A DNA stretch of 64,000 bases from Calditrichia bacterium (GTDB lineage Bacteria > Calditrichota > Calditrichia > RBG-13-44-9 > J075), in assembly GCA_028284445.1 (NCBI GenBank), contig JANQRS010000069.1, forward strand, positions 1-64,000. The letters are read 5' to 3'. Position 1 is the stretch's first letter. The number at the start of each line of letters is the position of its first letter. Below are positions 16,515-24,222 of the stretch, one piece after another. The notes below the pieces were generated by a model. It did no database searches. It saw only the letters and a program-made list of their open reading frames with translations, and was not told where the DNA came from. Both the position numbers and the translations under genes were made by a program.

Positions 16515-17516
16515 TCAGCGAGCTACTGATTTCAGGAAGGCCTCACTCACATTCACCACTTCCAGACCGGCGTGAGTACCGGTGCCGCTGAAAATTTCTT
16601 TGCCTTTACGGCTGAATCTCACTTCCACACTGCCGTGCAGCGATTCCGGGATTTCCCGGGTCATGCCTTCGGAGGTCGGTGCCTTCAGTATCACTGTGCT
16701 GCCGCGCTTGATGAACATTTCCAGGCGGTCGTTGCCGCGACGAACCACCCATTCTACCGCTTCTCCTTCCAGGCGCAGCTTTTCTACCTTAGCTCTGGTG
16801 TAGGTGGTAAAGCGGTGCAACTCCCCATGATGCCAAAATCCAATGATAAATCCCGGAAAGGAGGTGCCCAACCAGGGAATGTGGGCAATCGAAGCAGTAA
16901 GGGAGGTGCCTTCAACGCCAAAATGATTCGATTGCAGCCAAATCCAGGACTGGGGAAAGGAACGGCCCCAATCTTTTTCCGTATAGCCGCGACCATGATC
17001 GTAACTAACGGTTCGATCTTTCAGTGCAAGTTGGCCGAGAATTTCGTGATCGAGACTTACCACCCCATGATAACACTGCATAAAAGGCATCCAGGCATAC
17101 CATCCCATGATTCCTGGACTTTGCCAGCGCACCGGCCAGGGAATGGTTTCACTGAAGTCCAGTTGGCCGCTAACGACGAAATCGGGATGGTCGATGTCCA
17201 ATATTAGCCCTTTTTCATGAAAACGATTCTTGCCCAGACGGACATCAAAAACGCCGTCGCCAGCCGCTAGAAAGTCCCCGGCCTCGAAATGCTCGTAATG
17301 CATACGACCGGCTCTCGCATCGAGCACCTGGATGAAGGCATGGCTGGCCGCTGCATCTCCTTTATAAATGCCAGGAATAATGGCCATCGATTCCGCCCCA
17401 TCGGCTGAAACAATTTTATAATACCAGCCCTCGAAGAATGGGCCTTCAAGCCCATGCCCGTGATAACAGGCCGGATTCATAATCCCGGTGATGTGGGAGG
17501 TTTTTGTTTCGCTCAT
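16515..17516 (-). CDS. Tocopherol cyclase family protein (VTE1-like)
   Basis: A 333-residue soluble protein of the tocopherol cyclase family (PF14249). Diagnostic stretches are GPFFEGWYYKIV (25-36), an IIPGIYKG segment (47-53), WMPFMQCYHG (142-151) and GYTEKDWGRSFPQSWIWLQ (177-195), the last being the most conserved block of plant VTE1 and cyanobacterial Slr1737. The enzyme closes the chromanol ring of the methylated phytylbenzoquinol. Its length is close to the cyanobacterial form (about 360) without a transit peptide. It is the first gene of the minus-strand cluster that also encodes VTE3-, VTE4- and VTE2-like proteins. Some bacteria carry lone members of this family with no known function, but here the full set supports a true cyclase. 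Confidence 0.88.
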   Translation of the reverse strand: MSETKTSHITGIMNPACYHGHGLEGPFFEGWYYKIVSADGAESMAIIPGIYKGDAAASHAFIQVLDARAGRMHYEHFEAGDFLAAGDGVFDVRLGKNRFHEKGLILDIDHPDFVVSGQLDFSETIPWPVRWQSPGIMGWYAWMPFMQCYHGVVSLDHEILGQLALKDRTVSYDHGRGYTEKDWGRSFPQSWIWLQSNHFGVEGTSLTASIAHIPWLGTSFPGFIIGFWHHGELHRFTTYTRAKVEKLRLEGEAVEWVVRRGNDRLEMFIKRGSTVILKAPTSEGMTREIPESLHGSVEVRFSRKGKEIFSGTGTHAGLEVVNVSEAFLKSVAR

Positions 17517-17529
17517 TTACGATCTTCTC

Positions 17530-17556
17530 ATTTGGAATTTTTCTTGTTGGAATTTG
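17530..17556 (+). repeat. Dispersed GGAATTTTTCTTGTTGG repeat
   Basis: A good full-length copy, 13 bp upstream of the tocopherol cyclase start codon and inverted relative to the copy at 16341-16370. Other copies are at 3577-3676, 27698-27749, 33312-33468 and 61704-61787. Confidence 0.85.
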
Positions 17557-17734
17557 GTTATTGTGTTTTGCTTGCTGAGCAGTTTAGGGGACAGGGATGA
17601 TGAATGTCAAGTTACGGTTTAAGTTGCGGATGGCTGCGGACTGGTTTTTTCATGAAAGTCTCCTCTCGGGAGAGGATTTAGGGGTAGGTAAAAGAGGCCT
17701 GTGGTTCGTGGCAGAACCGCAAATCAGATAACAA

Positions 17735-17758
17735 TCGCCGGACATTGCTGTCCGGCGA
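17735..17758. other. Perfect GC-rich hairpin
   Basis: TCGCCGGACA-ttgc-TGTCCGGCGA: 10 perfect pairs around a 4-nt loop, about 220 bp upstream of the cyclase start. No T-run follows on either strand, so it is not a classical terminator; a protein-binding palindrome or part of a small RNA is possible. Confidence 0.5.
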
Positions 17759-18681
17759 CTAATTGCTGTAAACCAATCAACAAAAACGCAACGCTTTATG
17801 AAAAGATTGCCCGCGCAACTTTCCAATAAAGTACTGGCATGCCAATCAGCTTTCAGCTGTGTTGTGCTCCCCGAGCTTTGCTCCAGAAAGCAGAGGTCTT
17901 GAGACCTCGCAGATAGTTCCGGGAAAATTTCCAGTGTTGGTCTGGAAGCTATATCGGCCAGGCAAGTTGGTCAAAGGGGTGCCCTATAAAACAACCTGTG
18001 CCTCCACCGTTAGGCAAAGACACAGATTTGGTTGTGAGGGGTTTTCTAATATTTTTATCCATTCGAGACGGCTAAAAGCCAGCTCTGGGAAAATCTTTTT
18101 TTACTCTTTTATCGATTCGAGGTCTCTGTGTGAGACACTTGTATTAGCTTCAACTCCTGTGCCAATTCCTGTTTCGTCGTCGTAAATAGCTTTTTCGATT
18201 CGATTTTAAGTTTTTGTAAATATTGAGCTTATGTTTTGTTTTGCTGCTCTGGCGAAGTCCGGGCAAGACAAAATGAGACTGACCCCACTGGGGGATTTGC
18301 CTCAATTACTGCTTTTTTCAGGGGAATATGACACAGATTTGACGCTGTGTTAGGCTAAATTTGTCTGCTACGAGTGCAGTTATTACAGTTTTTTGTATAA
18401 AAGTTTTTCGGATGATCATATGTGATTCTCAGCAATCGATTCTATCGCTTTTATCCCAATTTAATGGGCGAATTCTTTGATGATATGGTTGTTATTTGGA
18501 GATCACGAGTCGCCCTACCGCATCGGGATGATGCTAAGCCTGTCTGACGTGTATTCTTCGCTTTTAGCAAATCACCTGCACACATTTCCGAGTGATTGCC
18601 GTGCTGCACTTTGCAGTCCTTCGGGTGGAACAGCATTTTTCTGTTGTGCCGGTTCTGAATTCCTGATTTACAAATAGAACT

Positions 18682-18702
18682 ATCAAACGGAAGCCGTTTG
18701 AT
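18682..18702. promoter_or_regulatory. 21-bp perfect palindrome upstream of the SH3 lipoprotein gene
   Basis: ATCAAACGG-aag-CCGTTTGAT, 9-bp arms with a 3-bp centre, about 70 bp before the lipoprotein start. Size and symmetry fit a dimeric repressor operator. No regulator is known for it. Confidence 0.4.
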
Positions 18703-18773
18703 CCAATTAGTTATATGAATGGATTGGCGGCAATTTTTAATACTTTCATTCTTCATAGCAGGAGGAAGAGAAT

Positions 18774-19652
18774 ATGAATGCTAATTCTTCTCTCACGCGG
18801 TTGCTGAAAACTTTACCATTGCTTGCGTTCCTATTCTTTGTTGGATGCGCTGCCAGCGGTTCTAGAGTTGCAACGCTTGAGGACCAATTGGCGACGAAGG
18901 ACTCGACGATGAATGATTTGGCTCAGCAGCTGGAAGACACTGAATCCCGTCTGGCCGAATTAGAGGGGCTGCTTAAAGGCACTGAATCAAAAGTGAACTC
19001 GATGCAAGCCGGTTTAAATGCCAACAACAAAGAACCTTATCTCAAGGTGATTGTTCCGGTATTGAACATTCGCACGTCACCAACAACTGCGAATAGCAAT
19101 GTCATTGCCAAGGCTGAGCAAGGTGCTTACCTGCGGAAAATCTCTTCAGTCGATAAAGACAACAAGTGGCTGAAGGTCGAATTTCTGGTTGACAATTATC
19201 CCTATGTTGGATACGTCTCTAACAAAAAAGATTTCTTGAAAGAGGAATACTACGATCCGATGACCTTTAATCAGGTTTACAATCGTAAACTTGTTAAGTA
19301 TCTCTGGGAAACTGAAGCTGCGCTGGAAATGCGTGCGCATAACTTCAAGACTCTCGGCGTCTACGTGAAAACCGGTGAAGATTACAAGCCGGAGAGATTC
19401 CTTGGTCACCTGGCCAACATGCTGCGTGATCACAAGATCTACATCAAGCCCATTCAGGATTTCAACATCAACAAGGTAACTGATGTTTGCAAGCGCCATA
19501 AGGTTCAAGGCGTGATGACTGTGCAAATTGATGCATCCGAGAATGCCTCCCCGCTATTGGATATTAAGTTGTTCGATCAGAAGAACATTATCCTCTATTC
19601 AACCTCGGTACCTTTCCAGTCTGTTTCTTTGCCGAGTTACGGCACTCGCTAG
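18774..19652 (+). CDS. Lipoprotein with coiled coil and bacterial SH3 domain
   Basis: A 292-residue envelope protein. A signal sequence ends in a lipobox (LFFVGC, Cys25). Residues about 32-80 are heptad-rich and should form a coiled coil (TLEDQLATKDSTMNDLAQQLEDTE and onwards). Residues about 87-150 resemble a bacterial SH3 domain (LNIRTSPTTANSNVIAKAEQGAYLRKI...KWLKVEF). The C-terminal 130 residues are not recognised. Such proteins often bind peptidoglycan or other envelope parts. A strong GGAGGAAG site precedes the ATG, and a clear terminator follows, so it is a single-gene unit. Confidence 0.75.
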   Translation: MNANSSLTRLLKTLPLLAFLFFVGCAASGSRVATLEDQLATKDSTMNDLAQQLEDTESRLAELEGLLKGTESKVNSMQAGLNANNKEPYLKVIVPVLNIRTSPTTANSNVIAKAEQGAYLRKISSVDKDNKWLKVEFLVDNYPYVGYVSNKKDFLKEEYYDPMTFNQVYNRKLVKYLWETEAALEMRAHNFKTLGVYVKTGEDYKPERFLGHLANMLRDHKIYIKPIQDFNINKVTDVCKRHKVQGVMTVQIDASENASPLLDIKLFDQKNIILYSTSVPFQSVSLPSYGTR

Positions 19653-19677
19653 GATCGATACCGCATTCAATTTTTCG

Positions 19678-19708
19678 AAAAAGGCTGCTCAGATGGGCAG
19701 CCTTTTCC
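19678..19708 (+). terminator. Rho-independent terminator of the SH3 lipoprotein gene
   Basis: AAGGCTGC (19681-19688), an 8-nt loop, GCAGCCTT (19697-19704), then TT and a T-rich stretch. The A-run before and T-run after make it work in the plus direction. Confidence 0.8.
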
Positions 19709-19845
19709 GTTTTGATGCCGTTGCAGGTTTTTGATTCGGCCTAAATTGAGGCGAACGTTTGCGAACTCACTTGGTGAATCGGCGACAATTTGCGAAAAAA
19801 CGTTTTCCGTCTTATTGTGTATAGCATTAAAACGGAAATGCCTGT

Positions 19846-20580
19846 ATGCAGCTTATTCGCTTCTTCCTCGATAATTTCCCTTCTTTGCAGGCCATTCTGC
19901 TTGGGGGAGTACCGGCGCTTGGCTGGGCTTTGGCTGGTTTGTGGATCGCCGGCTGGTTGAAGCGAGAACGAAATTGGAAAACCGGATACACACGCAAGGT
20001 GTTTCATTTTCTTACTTTTATGACCGTCGCTTTTGTGCAATGGCGTTGGGGCTTAAGCGGGGTGTTTCTTTTTGGTGCAGCCACATCCCTGGTAATTTTC
20101 TACGCAATCTTAAAAGGCGACGGGCATCTGCTTTACGAAGCGATGGCCCGGGAAAAGGATGCCCCGCATCGCACGTACTACATAATCTCACCGTATCTTT
20201 CTACGCTGATCGGTGGCATTTTCAGCAATCTCTTCTTTGGCCCTTTTGCGATTTTTGGCTATTTGGTGACCGGCATCGGCGACGCAATTGGTGAACCGGT
20301 TGGCACTCGCTGGGGGCGCCATCGTTATCCGGTGCCTTCTTTAAAGGCAGTGAAGTCCACTCGTAGCTACGAAGGGTCGGCAGCTGTTGGTATTAGCTCC
20401 TGCCTGGTTATTGCCCTCGGTTTGTTTTTAATTCCTGAGCTTACATTCGATGTGCATCAGAGCGGAAAGATCCTATTACTTGGCTGCGCGGCAATGCTTA
20501 TCGAAGCCATCTCTCCGCATGGAATGGACAATGCAACCATGCAAATTTTCCCCTCTATGCTTGCCGGATGGCTTTTTTAA
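19846..20580 (+). CDS. SEC59/VTE5-family prenol (dolichol, phytol) or diacylglycerol kinase
   Basis: A 244-residue membrane protein with about seven hydrophobic segments. Two stretches place it in the CTP-dependent polyprenol/diacylglycerol kinase family: RKVFHFLTF (about 50-58, the RKxxH motif) and GIGDAIGEPVGTRWGRHRYPVPS (about 145-167, the GD motif). Family members phosphorylate dolichol, phytol or diacylglycerol. Plant VTE5, a member, salvages phytol for tocopherol synthesis. As this gene lies 2.3 kb from a tocopherol gene set, a phytol or geranylgeraniol kinase role is attractive, but it is divergent from that cluster and the family does not reveal substrate. It could equally serve general lipid metabolism. 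Confidence 0.7.
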   Translation: MQLIRFFLDNFPSLQAILLGGVPALGWALAGLWIAGWLKRERNWKTGYTRKVFHFLTFMTVAFVQWRWGLSGVFLFGAATSLVIFYAILKGDGHLLYEAMAREKDAPHRTYYIISPYLSTLIGGIFSNLFFGPFAIFGYLVTGIGDAIGEPVGTRWGRHRYPVPSLKAVKSTRSYEGSAAVGISSCLVIALGLFLIPELTFDVHQSGKILLLGCAAMLIEAISPHGMDNATMQIFPSMLAGWLF

Positions 20581-20906
20581 TATACCTCGGTTATCTTTTG
20601 TGGCACCTTTTGATTTTCATGTCTTCGCCTCGAAACATTTATAAGATAATGATTTACAAAAGTTTGTGCGCTTGTGTTCATTGATGGCAGGCAAATTGTA
20701 TCTCTCTTGAGTAGTCTGCTACCAGAGTGGTTGCAGCGAATGCCGGAAGAATAAAAGGGGTCTTTACTTTTGTGATCAGCGCAATTAATTTATGCGATCT
20801 GATTTTCGACAAGAGGTTTTTCGGCATCTGTTGCACCGGTAAATGGCAGCCGGCGCTTAAAAAATGGGTGTTGATAACTCTGCTAACTTTGATACAGGAG
20901 TGATTC
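20581..20906. other. Promoter region of pckA
   Basis: A 326-bp gap with no gene seen. It should hold the pckA promoter; I see no convincing operator or hairpin in it. Confidence 0.4.
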
Positions 20907-22493
20907 ATGTCTGAAGCGTTTACTCTCGAAAAGTACAACATTGAAGTGAGAAATATTCTGCGTAATGGTATGCCTGCTGTCCTTTATCAGGAAGCGATGC
21001 AGTATGAAAAAGACGCAGCCATCGCTGATACCGGCGCCCTCATGGTGCGGTCGGGGAAAAAGACCGGTCGTAGTCCCACTGACAAACGAGTCGTATCGCA
21101 TCCGGATTCAAAAGAGGATGTCTGGTGGGGACCAGTCAATGTCGCTATTGATGAAAATACCTTTGAAATCAATAGAGAGCGCGCGATCGACTACCTGAAT
21201 ACCCGCGGCAAGCTCTATGTGGTAGATGGATTTGCCGGCTGGGATCCCAAAGAGCGCATCAAAGTGCGGATAGTCTGTACCCGGCCTTATCACGCCCTCT
21301 TCATGTGGAACATGCTGATTCGCCCGACGGAAGATGAATTGGCCAAGTTTGGTGAACCGGACTATGTTGTATTCAACGCCGGCCAGTTCCCGGCGAATCG
21401 CCATACGACCGGGATGACATCAAAGACCAGTGTCGATCTTTCTTTCGAACAGAAAGAAATTGTTATTCTCGGTACTGAATATGCCGGTGAGATGAAGAAG
21501 GGCATTTTTTCCGTCATGAACTATATCATGCCGAAGAAAGGTGTGCTTTCCATGCACTGCTCGGCCAACGAAGGTGACGATGGCGACGTGTCGATTTTCT
21601 TTGGGTTGTCCGGCACCGGTAAAACCACCTTGTCTGCAGATGAACATCGCAAATTGATTGGCGATGATGAGCATTGCTGGACGGATCACGGTGTCCATAA
21701 TATAGAAGGTGGCTGCTATGCCAAGGCCATAAATCTGTCTGCGGAAAACGAGCCGGAGATTTTCCGTGCCATCAAGTTTGGTACCGTTCTCGAAAATGTG
21801 ATTTACGATGGCCGTTCTCATAACGTCGATTATGACGACGTTTCCATTACCCAAAATACCCGCGCGGCGTATCCAATTGACCACATACCCAATGCCAAAG
21901 TTCCTTGTATGGGTGGCCATCCGCGCAACATCATCCTCTTGACCTGTGATGCATTTGGAGTCCTGCCGCCGGTAAGCAAATTGACGCCGGAACAGGCGAT
22001 GTATCATTTCATCAGCGGATATACCGCTAAGGTTGCCGGGACTGAAATGGGCGTCACGGAACCGGAGGCAACTTTTTCTGCCTGCTTTGGCGCTGCCTTT
22101 ATGGTTTGGCATCCGAGCAAATATGCAGAGTTGTTGGCTGAAAAAATGGAAACGCATAACAGTACTGCCTGGCTTGTCAATACTGGCTGGTCTGGTGGTG
22201 CATATGGCACAGGTTCGCGGATGAAACTCAAATATACGCGCGCCATTATTGATGCCATTCATGACGGGTCGCTTCTAAAGGTCCCGGTTGAAGTGGATCC
22301 GATTTTTGGTTTGGCAGTACCAACGACCTGTAATGGCGTCCCGGACGAATTGCTTGTTCCGCGCAACACCTGGGCCGATAAAGCCGCATATGATGAAACG
22401 GCCCGTAAATTGGCGCAGCTGTTCAATGATAACTTCGAACAGTTTAAGGAAGGCAGCAGTGATGCCATTATCAATGCCGGTCCGAAAGTCTGA
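20907..22493 (+). CDS. pckA: Phosphoenolpyruvate carboxykinase (ATP)
   Basis: A 528-residue ATP-dependent PEP carboxykinase, which interconverts oxaloacetate plus ATP and PEP plus CO2 at the start of gluconeogenesis. Signatures are RSGKKTGRSPTDKR (about 48-61), the metal-binding HCSANEG segment, the P-loop GLSGTGKTTLSAD (about 235-247) followed by IGDDEHCW, and FSACFGAAFM. Length is standard (about 530). AGGAG sits 6 nt before the ATG. The TetR-family gene follows after 11 bp and is probably co-transcribed, which is an unusual neighbour for this gene. Confidence 0.96.
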   Translation: MSEAFTLEKYNIEVRNILRNGMPAVLYQEAMQYEKDAAIADTGALMVRSGKKTGRSPTDKRVVSHPDSKEDVWWGPVNVAIDENTFEINRERAIDYLNTRGKLYVVDGFAGWDPKERIKVRIVCTRPYHALFMWNMLIRPTEDELAKFGEPDYVVFNAGQFPANRHTTGMTSKTSVDLSFEQKEIVILGTEYAGEMKKGIFSVMNYIMPKKGVLSMHCSANEGDDGDVSIFFGLSGTGKTTLSADEHRKLIGDDEHCWTDHGVHNIEGGCYAKAINLSAENEPEIFRAIKFGTVLENVIYDGRSHNVDYDDVSITQNTRAAYPIDHIPNAKVPCMGGHPRNIILLTCDAFGVLPPVSKLTPEQAMYHFISGYTAKVAGTEMGVTEPEATFSACFGAAFMVWHPSKYAELLAEKMETHNSTAWLVNTGWSGGAYGTGSRMKLKYTRAIIDAIHDGSLLKVPVEVDPIFGLAVPTTCNGVPDELLVPRNTWADKAAYDETARKLAQLFNDNFEQFKEGSSDAIINAGPKV

Positions 22494-22504
22494 AAGTAGC
22501 GGGA

Positions 22505-23083
22505 ATGATAGAAACACGCGACAAAAGCAGGCGTCAGATGATTCTGGAAACCGCTGCCGCCCTGTTTCGGGACAAGGGCTTCCAGGCCACATCGATGAAG
22601 GATATTGCTGTCGGCGTAGGGGTTGAAGCAGCCAGTCTCTACAATCATATTAAATCCAAGCAAGAGCTGCTCGAGCAGCTCTTGCTTGTTATCGCTGATC
22701 GCTTCACTGCCGGCATGACTGATGTCACCGCATCCAGTCTAAGCCCCAAAGAAAAATTCGAGCAATTGCTGCGCTTGCATATCCGCATGACGATGGAACA
22801 TCCGGATTCCGTTGCCTTGATCAACTCCGAGTGGGTGCATCTCGCGGAACCGGCCAGATCCCGCTATAAATCGCTTGAAAGCGCGTATGAGCGGGATTTC
22901 CTGACAATTTTGAAAGCATGTATTGAAGCTGGCGACTTCCAGCAAGTTGATCCTCGTATCGCCCTTTTTTCAACTCTCTCTACCTTACGCCTCCTGCCGA
23001 TCTGGTATCGAAAAAACAAGGACATCAGTCCGATTGATCTGGAAAAGCATATCATGCAATGTTTAGTCGACGGGCTGCGCTAG
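22505..23083 (+). CDS. TetR-family transcriptional regulator
   Basis: A 192-residue regulator. The N-terminal HTH is typical of TetR/AcrR proteins: ILETAAALFRDKGFQATSMKDIAVGVGVEAASLYNHIKSKQELL spans about residues 13-56. The C-terminal helical domain (FLTILKACIEAGDFQ and onwards) resembles regulators that sense acyl-CoA thioesters. The phenylacetate island starts about 1.1 kb downstream; PaaR in Thermus is also a TetR protein that responds to phenylacetyl-CoA. A link is therefore plausible, but the gene sits with pckA and the target is unproven. Confidence 0.85.
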   Translation: MIETRDKSRRQMILETAAALFRDKGFQATSMKDIAVGVGVEAASLYNHIKSKQELLEQLLLVIADRFTAGMTDVTASSLSPKEKFEQLLRLHIRMTMEHPDSVALINSEWVHLAEPARSRYKSLESAYERDFLTILKACIEAGDFQQVDPRIALFSTLSTLRLLPIWYRKNKDISPIDLEKHIMQCLVDGLR

Positions 23084-23106
23084 CTCAGTTCTTACAGTTT
23101 CGGGTA

Positions 23107-23856
23107 TCACTTTCTCTCATCCATTAAGCCCACAAGCCGTTCTTTTGCTGCGTCTAAAATCGCATGCACTTCCGCCAATTGAATACTGCTTGAATTGTTG
23201 AAATCAACCAACACGTGATCATATTTTTTGGGGTATTTAGTCTCGATGGCCTCACGCACTGCTTTTACTGCCGGGCGCAAGTGCCGGTACTGTTGATCGA
23301 CCTGAACAGAGGCCGCGTAGAGTGCGCAAAAGAGACTGAATTTAGCAGTCTCATTACAGATTCGATTGTCTTCGCGGTGCCAATTCTCCTCTTTCAACAA
23401 GAGCTCTTTTGTACGTTCAATAATTTTCACCTCGACAGCGCTTGGCGCCATCCAATTTCCTTGCAGTTCTGCATCCTGAAAGTTAAAGGTTTTCAGCACC
23501 ATTGGATATGACCTGGTGGATTCAATCCAGTTGCCCGCGTAGTAGGTCGCATGATATCTGAGGAGCGTGCACTTCTTGTTGGGATTGCCTGGCCATTCCA
23601 TTTTCAGCAGTCCCTGGGTGGTATCGTGCTCAATGACAGAAAACTCGATAGGGGACTTACCATAGGGAGCAAGGGTGACTTTGACTATTTTATTATCATT
23701 AAAGTCTACATGGAATCTGCCTTGCTGGATTTTCCCTCCCTCGTTTGTATAGGTACCAAACCACAGTTCTGATTGAGCATTTAGCGCTGATATCGAACTG
23801 AGGATGACAACATACATGCATAAATGTGTGACAAGTGCTTTCTGAGCCGCAATCAT
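23107..23856 (-). CDS. Secreted protein of unknown function
   Basis: A 249-residue protein that I do not recognise. Residues 1-28 look like a signal peptide (LCMYVVILSSISALNAQ). The first half is rich in beta-strand-like alternation (LWFGTYTNEGGKIQQGRFHVDF); the second half is helical, with two cysteines (about 167 and 176) that could form a disulfide. It is alone on the minus strand between the TetR and paa genes, with convergent overlap-free ends. ATG 23856 is the only good start. Confidence 0.6.
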   Translation of the reverse strand: MIAAQKALVTHLCMYVVILSSISALNAQSELWFGTYTNEGGKIQQGRFHVDFNDNKIVKVTLAPYGKSPIEFSVIEHDTTQGLLKMEWPGNPNKKCTLLRYHATYYAGNWIESTRSYPMVLKTFNFQDAELQGNWMAPSAVEVKIIERTKELLLKEENWHREDNRICNETAKFSLFCALYAASVQVDQQYRHLRPAVKAVREAIETKYPKKYDHVLVDFNNSSSIQLAEVHAILDAAKERLVGLMDERK

Positions 23857-24222
23857 TGGACATCCCCATATTTAGACTGTAGAGAGTTGGTTTATGATGT
23901 CTGCACAAACGTATACTTCAACTGGTTTGTTGCAATATCTTGAGTGCTATGGTGAATGATCCGGTCTCTCACCCGGCCAGAGCGATCATGTATTTTTCTT
24001 AACTTGACAAAAAAGCTAATAGTCGTTAGTTTGGTGTGAATGGTTGTTAGTTTTTGGCGCTTGTTTGTTGATTGAATACGCTTTGACGCTTTGACCATTT
24101 AACGAATTGGCCCGTTAACCTGTTGCAGCCGGGCATTCCTCTGGATATATTTAGGATGTAGCCGCTCTGGATTCAGTCCAATTTGCCGATATTACTCATC
24201 AACATAATACGGAGAAGATGCC
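23857..24222. other. Control region upstream of the paa genes
   Basis: A 366-bp gap between the divergent secreted-protein gene and paaA. It holds the candidate operator at 24099-24118 and two direct GTTAGTTT copies near 24020-24055. No gene seen. Confidence 0.5.
24099..24118. promoter_or_regulatory. Candidate operator TTAACG-N8-CGTTAA before paaA
   Basis: A perfect inverted repeat of 6-bp arms, about 105 bp upstream of the paaA start. The AACG/CGTT half-sites recall those of TetR-type PaaR from Thermus, though the spacing is longer here. The nearby TetR gene (22505-23083) is the obvious candidate ligand. Confidence 0.3.

Larger units (their letters stand above)
17517..18773. other. 1.26-kb region without a convincing gene
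   Basis: Between the divergent cyclase and SH3 lipoprotein genes. Short open frames at 17859-18185 (+), 18451-18756 (-) and 18477-18677 (+) are Ser/Cys/Arg-rich, lack a good ribosome site and show no domain, so I do not call them. The region holds a dispersed repeat copy (17530-17556), a perfect hairpin (17735-17758) and a perfect 21-bp palindrome (18682-18702). It may contain promoters, an unrecognised RNA or a decayed gene. Confidence 0.6.

Noticed and set aside
17859..18756. Short frames in the gap between vte1 and the SH3 lipoprotein
   Set aside because: Ser/Cys/Arg-rich, no ribosome site, overlapping on opposite strands, no family.
21420..22262. 280-codon antisense frame inside pckA
   Set aside because: Antisense shadow of a highly conserved gene.
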